The translations under genes were made by a program, and so were the position numbers. Under the pieces are notes generated by a model. That model had not been told where the DNA came from. It searched no databases and saw only the letters and a program-made list of their open reading frames with translations. Positions 11,218-23,059 of a stretch of 64,000 nt of DNA are shown one piece after another. Source of the DNA: Ctena decussata (Eukaryota > Mollusca > Bivalvia > Lucinida > Lucinidae); assembly GCA_963989385.1 (NCBI GenBank), contig OZ022508.1, forward strand, positions 49,453,087-49,517,086. Direction: 5' to 3'. How positions within the stretch are numbered: the first letter of the stretch is position 1; every line of letters starts with the position of its first letter.

Positions 11218-11860
11218 AATTCGAATTAGTGAAATTCATTATTATCTACGGATTCCCGAATTATTTATGGATATCCATTATTCGAATTATGGATATCACT
11301 TTTTCGAATTATGAATAGGAAATTCGAAAAATGGATATCACTTTATTCGATTTATGTATCACACTTTCGAATTTTTGGTTTCCATGATTCTGTCCATTGA
11401 TGTATATCGAATTATGGATATCAAGCAATCGAATAAGTGATATCCACCACAGTTCGAACTGGATATGTCCATTAAACATATCCATTCTTCAAAGTAGTGA
11501 TATTCGTAAGCGAATTTTGGATGTCAGTGATTCGGCCTATTTATAGACATTAATAATTCGTCTATGCAAATAATAATTTTATTTATCGGAGATTTACGGA
11601 TATCCATAACTTGAATTATGGATATCAATAATACTGCCCTATTTAGTGATATCACTTATTAAAATTATGGGTATCTGTATTTCGAATGATACATTCGAAT
11701 TTCGGATATCCATAATTCGAAACGGGATATCACTTATTCGAATTATGTAAATCCGTTATTCAAATTCACTTAGTAATATCAATAAATGTGTTGAATTATG
11801 GATATCTCTAATTAGACGCATGTTTATTCATAAATGAAATTATGGATATCTATAATAAGG
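11218..11860. repeat. Cluster of GGATATC and TTCGAATTATGG palindromic motifs
   Basis: Ten copies of GGATATC and many TTCGAA/GAATTATGG pieces are spread irregularly over about 640 bp, in both orientations because the motifs are palindromic. There is no fixed period and no open frame. Confidence 0.7.
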
Positions 11861-11879
11861 GAAAAATAGTAAAACTGCA

Positions 11880-12880
11880 ACCCATAAGTAATATGTCAAA
11901 CTTGCGTTATCTTCAAAGTTCTCTTTCTTATAGATGCTTTTTAATTCATACGTACAGGTACATGTATGTTACAGAGTATTGTGATGGACAATTATTTCAC
12001 GTAAATATAAACGAAAGATAGTAAAATGCATAATTCATGGTTCCGAGATGCCACTCAAAGCAAATTGGCACTTACTTCACAATTACTCACTGACCAGTCA
12101 AAAGTGCCACTGACTGAGCACGCTGTGAAAGATAAGATCAAATTCAGCCGTTTGGGGGACAAGTCCCACATACAAACTAAAAATGATTAAAAAATGTAGA
12201 GTAAATTCTTACCTAAATAAATATAAAAGGTATATTTCTGAAATTTGCGGAAGAACTTTTATATGTTATAAGAAAAATATATTCTACATTTGACAAAAAT
12301 TGGTTCGAAAATAATTCTTTTCTAATGCAAATGAGAGTAGGCGGAACTCACGGAACTATGAATAGAGCCGCAACACGAAAAAGAAGTGTTTATGACATAT
12401 GCGAACCGCAGAGGCTGCGACTAGCTTGCGGATCTGTGCAGTCTAGAAAGACCAGGCACGGACCCTCAGGAATTTACATGGAAGCTCTTATTAAAATTCA
12501 CTGATTCGCAGACTGGTTTCGGTCTTAGTTGGTTGTGGATACATTGTATATATGTTCTACGGTGTAAACCCAAAACTTCCGAATTATCTTTCACTCGACT
12601 TTCTTATACCTGATCCTATCCGGCTTAGTGGACACGAAAACTCCTGGTATCTATCTCAAACAGCCAAAGGGGTTTCTCTTCGTAACTTTACTGCAATTTC
12701 GATGTATAATTATATTTGTTTTGGTTTTTTAACGTCTAGAATGATGTTATAGTTATTAAATACAAAATATTTTCCCTGTATCAGAAAAATTATCTTGCAA
12801 AACTATGCAAACTAAAACAGTTTTTGAAGAAATATGTTTCCGTACTTGGTAAAATTAATTTCAAGACTTCGACACTTCTT
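11880..12880. other. Non-coding stretch with one unproven exon-like frame
   Basis: A frame after CTGATTCGCAG at 12511 reads a hydrophobic segment (LVGCGYIVYMFYGV), discussed under rejected items. Nothing else was recognised. Confidence 0.3.
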
Positions 12881-13062
12881 TCTGTTTGCAACGGTAGATC
12901 ATATTACGTCACCATCTAAGCGCGCGCAGTTGGTACATGTAGTTTCCATTTTAGGAACAAACATGTAAACGATTAAGGGATAAGAAAACATGTCCTTCCA
13001 ATTCATTAAGAAAGTGTTAAGATATTCCGTAACAGATAATAACTGGGTTCACTGTAAATGAA

Positions 13063-13210
13063 CCGAGACAAGACAAAACAACAATGTGGCATGCATGCCA
13101 AGCGAAGACTCCAATCAGACCGGACATCCGCCCAGTCTGATCAGAGTCTTCACAGTGCACTTAACCATGCCGACAGGCAGAATCTCACCAGTCTGGGAGG
13201 ACCACCTGGT
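13063..13210. mobile_element. Partial copy of the 14234-14456 MITE
   Basis: GACAAAACAACAATGTGGCA, then GCGAAGACTCCAATCAGACC and CCGCCCAGTCTGATCAGAGT, match the left arm of the complete copy. Confidence 0.5.
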
Positions 13211-13611
13211 TAGCTTTTTCATGTCGAGACTCAAATATTAAGACCAACGGTAGATCATACATGTATCACCAGGATATCGGTTATTAGCAATTTTTCGCCT
13301 AAGGCGGCCTGTATCATCCAAGTAAATCCTTTTGTATGGCTGAGACATGAAACACACGCGCTAATGAAAAAGCAAGTACGCAAGGTGCCAAACGAAATTA
13401 TGCCTGATGTTCGCCCGTTTTATGCTTTTTGGCTTTCATACAGCTATAATTCGAATGAGTGAAAGTTTCATGTTCAGAAATATTGAGTATTTCAGCCATT
13501 CGTTTTGTCTAAACTCATGGCGCTTATAAAAGTAACAAGAATAAAGCTCATAGGAGCTCACTACTTTTGCAAATTTATTATTTATAATTTGTTGACGATT
13601 TTCTTTTGCCT

Positions 13612-13877
13612 GGCCGCGCAGCACAGTGGGCAGCGCGTCTGCCTCAAGAGCTAGAGGTCCCGGGTTCGATACGCGGTCCAGCCACTTACTTTCGTTTCTC
13701 CTACCGCTGATTCAAGAAAGGCATTTGTCAGTTACTGGCAAAAGTATGTGCACTTAGTACTGGTGAACCGATGAGTAGATCTAAGCCTGCCCAGGAATAG
13801 TGTGGTTAGCTTTACTGACCGTCCCGACATGACCATAGCTGTTAACCGCGGACGTAAAGCAATAACACAACAACAAC
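13612..13877 (+). mobile_element. tRNA-derived SINE, type A
   Basis: The head GGCCGCGCAGCACAGTGGGC with B box GGTTCGATACG is followed by the family body (ACTTTCGTTTCTCCTACCGC ... CCCAGGAATAGTGTGGTTAG) and an (AAC)n tail. Three more copies are at 13915, 44551 and 55127. Confidence 0.75.
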
Positions 13878-13914
13878 TTTTTGCGTTCAGTATATATTAT
13901 ATGTAGTATCGCCG

Positions 13915-14175
13915 GGCCGCGCAGCACAGTCCTCAGCGCCTCTGACTCAAGAGCCAGAGGTCCTGTGTTCAATACCCGGTCCGGCCACATACTTTCGTTT
14001 CTCCTTCCACTGATTCAAGAAGGGCAGATGTCAGTTACTGGCGAAAGTATGTGCACTCAGTACTGGTTAACCGCCTAGGAGGTCTAAGCCTACCCAGGAA
14101 TAGTGTGGCTAGGTTAACTGACCGTCTCGACATGGCGATAGTTGTTTACCGTGGATGAAAAGCAACAAAAAAATA
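13915..14175 (+). mobile_element. tRNA-derived SINE, type A
   Basis: Same family and orientation as the copy 40 nt upstream. The head keeps GGTCCTGTGTTCAATACC as a weakened B box. It ends in CGTGGATGAAAAGCAACAAA. Two close same-strand copies suggest independent insertion into the A/C-rich tail region. Confidence 0.75.
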
Positions 14176-14233
14176 TATATACATGTAGTATATGCTTGCT
14201 CAAAACTGAAATCTATATATTATCATTAATTGA

Positions 14234-14456
14234 GCCACAACACGACAAAATCAACAAAGTGACATGTGCGCTTAGTGAATACTCATTTCAGCCTGGACGT
14301 CCGCTCAGTTTGATCAGAGTCTTCGCTGTCGGCAGGCCCTTAGCTACCCTTTAAGCGCATAACAAAGACTCTGATCAGTCTGGGCGGATGCCCAGGCTGA
14401 TCTGAGTCTTCACTGGGCGCACATGCCACTTTCAAGTCGTTGGTTTTCTCGTGCCT
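14234..14456. mobile_element. MITE with long imperfect terminal inverted repeats
   Basis: The left arm CACAACACGACAAAATCAAC, then AAAGTGACATGTGCGC, mirrors the right arm GCGCACATGCCACTTTCAAG ... GTTTTCTCGTG. The interior repeats TGATCAGAGTCTT in opposite orientations. Confidence 0.65.
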
Positions 14457-14459
14457 CGT

Positions 14460-15685
14460 CTTATTTGTTTTATGACCGTTATCAGACAAAATAACTTGTC
14501 ACAGTTCAGTCTATTGAAAGCACTGAATTATTAAAATTCTGCAGCACATGCAGCAAAGGCAATTATTCCAGATGATACCAATGCAAATATTGTAACGCGT
14601 GTTGTAGATAATATGATAACAATATATTGATAATGTGTAAGCATGCCCGTTTTTTATTTGTTTATTTATTTTGTTTTCGTAAGACGGTAAATGAGATATA
14701 AAAAGGCATGTTAAAAAGAACAGACATTGGAATCGCAGTCAGTTTCTTAGTATCATAAAACCATTTGATTATCATTAAGAACCAGCCTGTCACAGCTGGA
14801 GCTTGTGAACTGAGCGCGATTGATATCATTTGATGTCCCATTTACACGTTCACGCAAATTATATAGTGACTATTAGCCCCGGGTGAGGGAAGTAAGGTTA
14901 CTTACATGTACCAGACTTTTTGGTAGATGTGTGCGAGAGGAATGTCGCATCATGATCCATTTAATAGCAGAAATTAGCGAAATTACACTTGTATGATACC
15001 AGTGGGTACAAATACTGGACACATTTTCATATGCCTTCCCTCACTGAGCTCACCAATAGCTTAATTGTAAATGGTAAAAGCCATTTAAACATCAAGAGAG
15101 AGAGACTGAGAGAAAGAGATTTATAAATAAAATAAAGATAAAAGTAAAGTCTCCGATTCCCTTGTGGGTGTAAAGTTAGAGTTTTAAGCGGCCAACGCAT
15201 TTCAAAGACGAAGCCTATGTCTATTTGTTTGTGTTTTCTAAACAGATACAAATGTACCCATTTGCTTCCGGACTGACATGAACATTTTCAGTCGTTGTTT
15301 CGTATCGGTTTCGAACCCGCAACCTCTGTACCACAGCCAATCATTAGAATCACTTGACCTTGAAATGAAGCATTTAATGTATGTTGGTCAAATTTCTAGG
15401 ACAGTGTCATTACCAAATTCTTTATTTTTTTTTTTTTGGCAGATAAGTTCAATAACAATAGCAGAGGACTGTTTTTATCCCACCACCTGATTCCGTATTT
15501 AGAACCATTCAGTTCCTGAACTAAGCCGCCTCAGAACAATGGCTTTTACGCTACAGCGTCTTTGCGGTCTACTTTGAGTATTATATATACTATGTTTTAT
15601 TGATTGCAGGAAGAGTTTGTTGCTGGTAACCGATTGAAAACTTTAGTGTAATTATTTTAGAAACATGTCGAGTCTAATGTTTTGG
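14460..15685. other. Non-coding sequence, no gene recognised
   Basis: It contains a GA-rich stretch near 15095-15120 and a T run near 15424-15437. No exon could be supported. Confidence 0.4.
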
Positions 15686-15689
15686 AGGA

Positions 15690-15873
15690 TGGATGGATGA
15701 CTAACTTGCAATTTACGTCCAATTCAACAGTATTTCAGCCATATCAGGACGATGGGAGGGTGATTAGTGAAAGGTTTGAGCGACTGGAACGATTTCAGCC
15801 TCCCGCGGTCTCGAACCAAAGAACTTAACATAAACGGACCAGTGCTTATCCCACCGAGCTACCTGGGCTTCTC
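15690..15873 (-). mobile_element. tRNA-derived SINE, type C
   Basis: On the minus strand the head AGGTAGCTCGGTGGGATAAG (A box) and GGTTCGAGACC (B box) is followed by the same body as 8672-8883. It ends in GGATGGATGGATG-like sequence on the plus strand left edge. Confidence 0.65.
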
Positions 15874-16420
15874 TTTTGAGGAACTGGGCGTGTTACAGAC
15901 GTCATATAGTAAATGATCATGGTTTTAAATGACAGGGTTTATACAAAATATCATCGATACATGTATCCGCAAATATTATTTCAGAAAACACGTCAAATTT
16001 TAAGCACGGTATTATCATTTTCAAGTCATTGGCGGTATATATTCCGTTCTTGTACGAAGCATATCTAGTAAGACAACTAATAATAGATCCAACTTTTATA
16101 CTAAATCTGTCAAATGCTTTTAAAGTAATGTGAACTCACAACTCCAAGAGTATAAATGCCTAACCAAAGTATGCAGGACCAGATCAGACTTGTTCTCGAA
16201 ACAGTTGTCCAATCAAGGTCCACACAGTGTAACATTCAGTCCCTGCGTCTACATGTAGACACGGGGTGGTGGGTACCTGTATAATCTGGTAACCGTTTAA
16301 AAGAAGGAATCTACTTTGAAATTGTCCAATTTCCCAAATGAAATAAATCCATAAACCGTAAAGGGAACTTAAACTTCCCGCGTCCGCATGGCCTCCATGT
16401 AAGAATCAGACCAGCGTAAA

Positions 16421-16422
<2 letters not shown>

Positions 16423-16458
<36 letters not shown>

Positions 16459-16522
16459 ATCTATCAGACTTACGTAAATCTCTCAGTCTCTCTCTCTCTC
16501 TCTGTAATCTCTCTCTCTCTTG
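16423..16522. repeat. (TC)n microsatellite, interrupted
   Basis: Three TC blocks are separated by AATCTATCAGACTTACGTAA and TGTAATC. Confidence 0.9.
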
Positions 16523-17007
16523 CTTGCACATAGAACGTTACTGGGCTCACTATTCAACAACAACAACAACAACAAAAAAAAAAAGTTTCACTTTTAGTGA
16601 TTTTATATAATACTTTTTTAAATCCTGTTTTATCCCTGCCGCTGTAACGACATATGCTCACAAAAATATGATTTCAGTAACAGAAGTAGGTTCCAAAAGC
16701 CTTGAATGATTACGTATACGTACATGTATATTAAATGTGTATGTAATGATATAGAAGAGGAAACATGCTGCTTTCGTTCTAATCCTATAAATTGTAAGAT
16801 TTTGTTTAATATGTACATGCATGTCGATCTTGGAAAAATGTAATGTTTAAATCAAATTTCCTACCGCATATCTCCAAAATATTCGGCCAACCTGTCTCAG
16901 CAAAAACTACAGACCCATATCATACTAACATACTGCTTGTAAAAATCAATACAAAAAGGGCCTACATTCTCGTTCAAAGTTTTACAAAACATCAGTAGAA
17001 GTCAATT

Positions 17008-17056
17008 CTTATAGGAAAGAATTAGCTCCCTTGTGAGCAAATTCTTTCATTTAAGA
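17008..17056. repeat. GGAAAGAATT-GCTCC hairpin (dispersed family)
   Basis: CTTATAGGAAAGAATTAGCT pairs with GAGCAAATTCTTTCATTTAA. Related hairpins are at 18828, 21611 and 42770. Confidence 0.55.
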
Positions 17057-18827
17057 GTAAACACCTTGTTTGAATGCTTTTATCGTCCAGGAAAACAGAA
17101 AGGAAGTTTCAGAAGTTGTCTCCCTTTGTAAAATTGACGGAAAATGAGGTGTACCCATACATATGATTCCTGATCCACAGGGAAATGCTTTAAGCACAAT
17201 AAAAGATTCATTTTTAAATAGATTTTCGTACCGAAAAATATTGATTTGCTTTCCGCCTCAAATAAATTTCACGGTGAGGGTCATCAGAAAATTCACAAAG
17301 CTGTGGCCTTTGAAAGTTCCCATGACCCACAAAACTCAAAAAAGGCTTTCAATATTCTAGAAGCTATATTAAACTGCTGTTAATAATTTCCCTAATATTA
17401 CGCTGACAGACCTCTTTCAGCCCTTACATGTACATGTGTAACATGAGAAATAGATGCATTATGTTAAAACCTTGCTTTCAATTCCGCACTGATTATTAGT
17501 TGGTTTACCTGTGCTATCTGATATATATTGATGCTCTCGACTTGAGAAAACGGTCGGCAGCAATACAAGGATTGGTAAATGATACTTTTGTTAAATGGCA
17601 GTCGACCGAGTTGATACTGCTGCCGATTGTCTAGGCCGACGGCCACTTTTGTTTGTACAGTAACTGATTGGCTCGGCCGTCAGCACATGTACAGATATTG
17701 GTAATGCCCCCACGCTCCTGTACTGGCCTGTAACAGTTGCCAGGTCTTTTTCCAAAAATGTTCCAGATGGTCTACATTGCACACCTTCCAAGCCTTGTTA
17801 GTGAACGCATCAGGCTGCTCCAGTTCACTTTGTATTAAACAATGACACAGGGGCCTGCTATTGTGAAAAACAACAGCCTGGACTAAGTCGTTTTTGTCAG
17901 AATCAACCTTGTGAACAAAATATACGAAGAACCACTCCAGCTAGGGTCTCATATGTCTTTATTTCCCTAAGCCTCACGCCTTTCAAACTTCATCAGTTAT
18001 TAAGATCTCAGGGATCAAAGTTCTTTACTAATTTATCTCAGGGGCTTGCCTCTTTTGAGATTTTCTATACATGTGTTATTTTTTTCTGTTCACACTTAAA
18101 TTGCATTGCGAAAGAAAGGAACGTTACAGTGAACGATTGTTTTGGGTTTAGCAGCTCTTTGAGATAGTACTTCAGTCTATATCTAGCCGTCTCGCAGAGA
18201 AAGAGGGAGAAAGAAAAGAGAAACGATAGGCGAGAGAGAAAATATCTAAACAACCCCAACCCGCATCTACTGCAAGCACAGTAGGCCCTTGCCCTGTTTT
18301 AATCCAAATTAGTAGGACACCTCGTCACTGAAAGTTACATAGCTCCATCGCCCGACCGCGCCACCCCCAGCCTATGTAAGAACAGGGTATACTCAAATAA
18401 GCTTGCATATACGCATAATCAAGTATGATCTGAGTTTCCCTGTTCTGAACGTTTATGCAGAATCTAAAATATAGAAGGGGAAGATTTGATTGTTTGTGCA
18501 GGCTGGTTTGAGCTTTTTTTCAGCCGGCGCATAGCCGAAAGATCCTTTAAAGTAGATCAAGCAAAACACGCAAAACCAGCCATTAATTAAAGATAATCAG
18601 TCGCCAGTATGTGTTAATGATAACCCAGGCTTGTCCAAACCATGGAAGTCTAATTGATATGGCACAACACAGAGCTGTAACTTATATATTACCAGTCGCT
18701 AAAAGTATAGAGGAGCGCTTGATCTAGTGCCTTCAAGCAGGGGACCGTGGGTTTGATACGCACAGGCTGCTCATGTCTGATCAATTTCTTTCTTTCTGTC
18801 CGAAAGAATTATGCTGCCTTTTCTCAC

Positions 18828-18877
18828 CTTAAAGGGAATAGTTTATCTTGGGGAGCAAATTCTTTCCTTCGAAAGTT
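18828..18877. repeat. Degraded copy of the GGAGCAAATTCTTTCC hairpin
   Basis: The right arm GGGGAGCAAATTCTTTCCTT is intact; the left arm CTTAAAGGGAATAGTTTATC is eroded. Confidence 0.45.
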
Positions 18878-19634
18878 GACAGCATATAGCAAACAGGGGG
18901 AAGTAAAAATGGCGGAGTTGCTTCCCATAGAAGTGTACCTATTCACCTTAAAGTCTCCATAGTCCTGGCAGTGGTAAATTGTCGGACCACATATCATTAT
19001 GAAAGCTCTACAGCCTTCAAGACTTAAAGATTTACTCCCTTGATAATAATAACAAAAATGATTTGATGAAATTGTTCATGCAATACCTCCGACATGGTCT
19101 AACTATTCATTTGAAATAGAGTTAAGATAATAATATTTGCTAAAAGTGACTTTAAACAAGAAATAAGATACATTTTTAAACGTTCGCGGACCGCTCTCGA
19201 AATCGCATTATTGGACAGAAATGATTTATTCATACGTCATAATCCCGTGCACGAATAAGAAAAATACCTGTACACGATCACATGACACACGTGGTCATTA
19301 TCGATACTCTTACAGGCCGTGAGGAAATAGTTAATTTGCATTTTAATTTGAAGACCATTTTTCGTTCCATATTTATCGATAAAACATGCATTTTCTGAAA
19401 ACTTGTATGGTTAATTATGAGACTATTACATATTGTCTAACAAAATTTTGTTAAAATATTTGTTTCTGAAAACATGAAATAAACGAGGGAGACAATCTTT
19501 AATGACAATATGTCGGTGGGCGTGCTTCTTTTGCGCCATATAACTGGCGGGCAGAAGGAGAAAGATTTTTTTTTATTTATTTTTTTTTTTTTTAGAAAAT
19601 TACAATTCTCTTCATAACAATTTGTTTCCGGTTC

Positions 19635-20062
19635 CCTGTTGAGCAATGAAATATGAACAAAAGCGACTTGTTTGGGAAAGAGCTGCTGCCTCGGCTTATC
19701 ACTTGTAATTTATTGTTTGTTGGGATGTCTTTGTCAATCTTTCCCTTGATGTTGAGGATAGGGTTTGGGATCTGATTCAGTCAGTTCCTGAAGTGTAGTT
19801 ACTCTTTAAATTTGTGGTGTTGTGCCGAGTGGCGACCGCACAGGATGACCTGTTGAGCAATGAAATATGAACAAAAGCGACTTGTTTGGGAAAGAGCTGC
19901 TGCCTCGGCTTATCACTTGTAATTTATTGTTTGTTGGGATGTCTTTGTCAATCTTTCCCTTGATGTTGAGGATAGGGTTTGGGATCTGATTCAGTCAGTT
20001 CCTGAAGTGTAGTTACTCTTTAAATTTGTGGTGTTGTGCCGAGTGGCGACCGCACAGGATGA
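19635..20062 (+). repeat. Perfect two-copy tandem duplication, 214-bp unit
   Basis: Copies 19635-19848 and 19849-20062 appear identical base for base by eye. Both begin CCTGTTGAGCAATGAAATAT and end GCGACCGCACAGGATGA. Either a very recent duplication or an assembly overlap not collapsed. Confidence 0.9.
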
Positions 20063-20160
20063 TCTCCTTAACAATTGAATAGATACACCAATACCAAAAC
20101 ACTATCGACATGGAAACATTTTTGTAGAGTCACTAAGTGCCGAAACATTTTTAAACAAAT

Positions 20161-20422
20161 CCCAGCCAGTACACAGCGTTGAATCAACGTTGATTCAATT
20201 CAATGTTGATTTAAATTTGTGTACCCAGAGTGAGGTCAAATCCTATTTGGTGACCACACCTCCCAGCTGATAGGGGACGTCCCGCTTTAGCGCTCATACA
20301 AGTCCAAACGTCATCCAAACAACGATGGGACGGCTTTGGATGGACCTTGATTCGACGTCGCGACGTTGAATCAACGTTATGACGTTGATCCAAAGATGAC
20401 CGAACGTTGTGTGCCCAGTGGG
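20161..20422. mobile_element. MITE with CCCAGY-GTACAC/GGCACAC ends
   Basis: The left end CCCAGCCAGTACACAGCGTT mirrors the right end AACGTTGTGTGCCCAGTGGG. The interior has repeated palindromic ACGTTGATTCAACGT-type motifs. A shorter relative is at 34145-34249. Confidence 0.6.
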
Positions 20423-20602
20423 TAAATTTATCTCAACTCTTTGTTACCTTTGTAGTTAGTTGTAAAGGACCTGTCAATGGTTTGTGCAAAATAAGGACAC
20501 AGTCATACTTGGTAAATGGCAATGTTCAGAAATGGTATCTTTATTTGCTGAATTGGAAAGAGTAAGAACATGCGTATGGGCAAGCTGTAGTCTGGCTACA
20601 GA

Positions 20603-20647
20603 CCCTATGTTCAATATATCTCTTGCAAAGGAACATAGGGTCTGGTC
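20603..20647. repeat. Isolated hairpin
   Basis: CAGACCCTATGTTC pairs with GAACATAGGGTCTG across an 18-nt loop. Confidence 0.6.
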
Positions 20648-21610
20648 ACTTGCATTTGAGATTTTTCCTAAATCTTGGTTAGCGAACTTTACTGACCTTT
20701 TGTCCAGCCCTTTATGATGCTGCAGTGGCAGAATTTTATGTAAGAAGCAATTTAAAGACATAAACACAGATGGTCAATCTGATAAAGCAAATGTTCTGTG
20801 GCAATTTGTTTTTATAACCCTGTAGGTTTTGTGAACAGGAAACTAAATACAATAAACCCTGAACCTACTGATTTTCTGTAATGGATAGTTCTACCTTTGA
20901 TTTTGGACTGGTCCATTTTATAGCTGAGGGGGTATTTAATAAGTAATAGAGAAAAAATAAGTAGAAGCAAATGGGTGGTCACACTTCTCCAGAGCAGTCT
21001 CATCTTGGTCTCCACTGTTTGCAGAAACAGCCTTGTTCGAACGAAACAGCCTCCCTTAATATTCAATATATATAATTGATTTGTTCAAATTAGAATGTGT
21101 TTTGAGGAAGATTCCATTGCACTTAGATAACTGTCGATCAAAGAATTTAAAATAATTTAAATCAGCAAAGACCTCTAGAGAATGCAAAATAAGTCTTAAA
21201 GAATAGACACACTGGCTTTTTACATGTAATACATTTACATTCAAATGTATAAAAACGTATTTGATCTGATCAGCACCAGTCAAGATTCAATGCATACAAG
21301 TATGTTTTAAGAAATGTCCTTTATACACATGATGCCAGTGCAATGATTGGACTGGCACTAATCAGACTTACTATGTAGAGGATTGTTCAAAAATAGTCTG
21401 CCATGAATCATATCATGACTAGTGAGGATAAAATTTGTTTAAATTGGAATCAGCAATTCAATACACCTGATTGCCTGTTATTGGTTCAAGACACTTTGTC
21501 CTAATGTGCCGACTGTTAAACAATATAATTTGGCATGGTTTTAATTGTGGAATGGAAAGGAGTGGAATGGAATGGTCTTGTCTGCCTATTTCCGTTGATT
21601 TGGAATGGCA

Positions 21611-21665
21611 CTCTTACAGGAAAGAATTTGCTCCCTCTGAGGGAGCAATTTCTTCTTGTAAGAGA
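21611..21665. repeat. GGAAAGAATTTGCTCC hairpin (best copy)
   Basis: CTCTTACAGGAAAGAATTTG with CTCCCT folds on AGGGAGCAATTTCTTCTTGT with AAGAG, leaving a 3-nt loop. Confidence 0.65.
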
Positions 21666-22239
21666 ACCACTGTCCCACGCCCTTGGAGCAACTTGTAACA
21701 AATTCACCTTAGATTATGACATCCGTTCTAGTCCAGGTTTTAAACTATGCTCTAAAATTCGTATACAGGTTGAGAGGTTATTTGGAGAAACCAAAACCAA
21801 TTGATTTCTTAGAGTGACGGAGATAAAGATCTTTGTTAGTCTAATGGGCACTTTATGGCACTTGTAATGGTGCTAGTATTAACTCAAGAATTTGTGAGAA
21901 GAGTATCATATTGCAGAGCCTCTTCTCAAAGTTACCAGGCGAATCTGACCACCAGAATAATATACAGATTCGACTGGGGCCAGGCTAGGGCAAGCTGGTG
22001 TGTGTGCGTGCATTTAAGCAGTGTGCATACGTACACCCGAGTGCCCGTGCACATGTGTGTGCAAGCATTTGTGCATTTTAGGTATGTTTACACGCATGCG
22101 CATGAGCGCATGTGTGTACGCATGTGTCTATATATGCATTATAAATATCTCTGGGTCGATCTCCCAACTAGATACTAACGACCATGATGTTTCTATACAT
22201 ATGTATTTCTATTATTGGTTTACCACCATCTGCATTTGT

Positions 22240-22330
22240 GTAAATTGTTAAAATAGATTCTCTTGTTGTTTACATGTTGTAAACCTGAGCTTTGTGAATA
22301 AATTTGGAATTTGGAATTTGGAATTTGAAT
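22240..22330 (+). mobile_element. LINE-like 3' tail with (TTTGGAA)n
   Basis: GAGCTTTGTGAATAAATTTG carries a poly(A)-type signal and runs into three GGAATTT units. No coding part is adjacent. Confidence 0.45.
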
Positions 22331-22805
22331 GTCGATCCAGAAAATGAGTGAAATGTTAGAGTCCTCAGTGAAATTTGTTTTTAACGGTTAGGCAAGGTTT
22401 TTTGCGAAAGTTAATACTTGTAATTATTTAAGGCTGGTAATCACGCTCGTATTACAATGGCAAAACGTAGCGATACCCCGTGCTATCATCCTGTATTTCG
22501 TGATTTTATGGCACTGATATAGACTGGCTCCCAGTCCCTTTGTTTTTTTAGTTTCTGGGTTTGACCTAAATGGTTGGCCATCAGAATAAAACGAGCCACG
22601 TTCAACTTATTTGAATACATATAACCCTTTAGCCTGGAAACTAGGCTAGCACTGATAGAGCATTCGTATATGCAATTATTTTTTTTAATTTGATTGATGG
22701 CCGTCATTTTAAAGATAAGTTAAGAAGACATCTCTTTTACATACACAAATGCTTAGATCTTGAAAACTTAAATTGGTGGAAACATTCTTAATAAAATAAA
22801 AAAGG

Positions 22806-23057
22806 AAAGGTAGGGGTTTCCCTTCGTTAGTAGCCGTAGGGGCAGTGGGGTTAGAGGCACGGTATATGGAAGGCGGAGCCCATCCCTCTCCTTTAGCTGC
22901 CTTATCCTTCCCTGATTCGAAGCAGGTACCCATTTACTGCTGGATTGACAGAGAGAGTTTTCCAGTCGTCGGATGGCGAAACCCGGGCGCGATCTCACGA
23001 CTTCCGGCGACTTTCTGCACCGTAACCGAGTGCCTCTAACCGCTCGACCACGGCGCC
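22806..23057 (-). mobile_element. tRNA-derived SINE, type B
   Basis: On the minus strand, GGCGCCGTGGTCGAGCGGTT with AGAGGCAC is an excellent tRNA 5' half (Leu/Ser-like). GCGCCCGGGTTTCGCCATCC is a degraded B-box region. The body shares GGAAGGATAAGGCAGCTAAA with the copy at 4473-4715. Confidence 0.7.
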
Positions 23058-23059
23058 AC

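Noticed and set aside
12511..12752. Exon-like frame with a hydrophobic segment (LVGCGYIVYMFYGV) after a CAG acceptor
   Set aside because: It recalls the last membrane segment of cationic amino-acid transporters, but the remainder matches nothing I know, no partner exon was found, and the match is too short to call.
21855..22251. Cys-rich frames at 21855-22178 and 22021-22251
   Set aside because: The cysteines come from a degenerate TG/GCATGTGTG simple-sequence tract; two frames are open at once.
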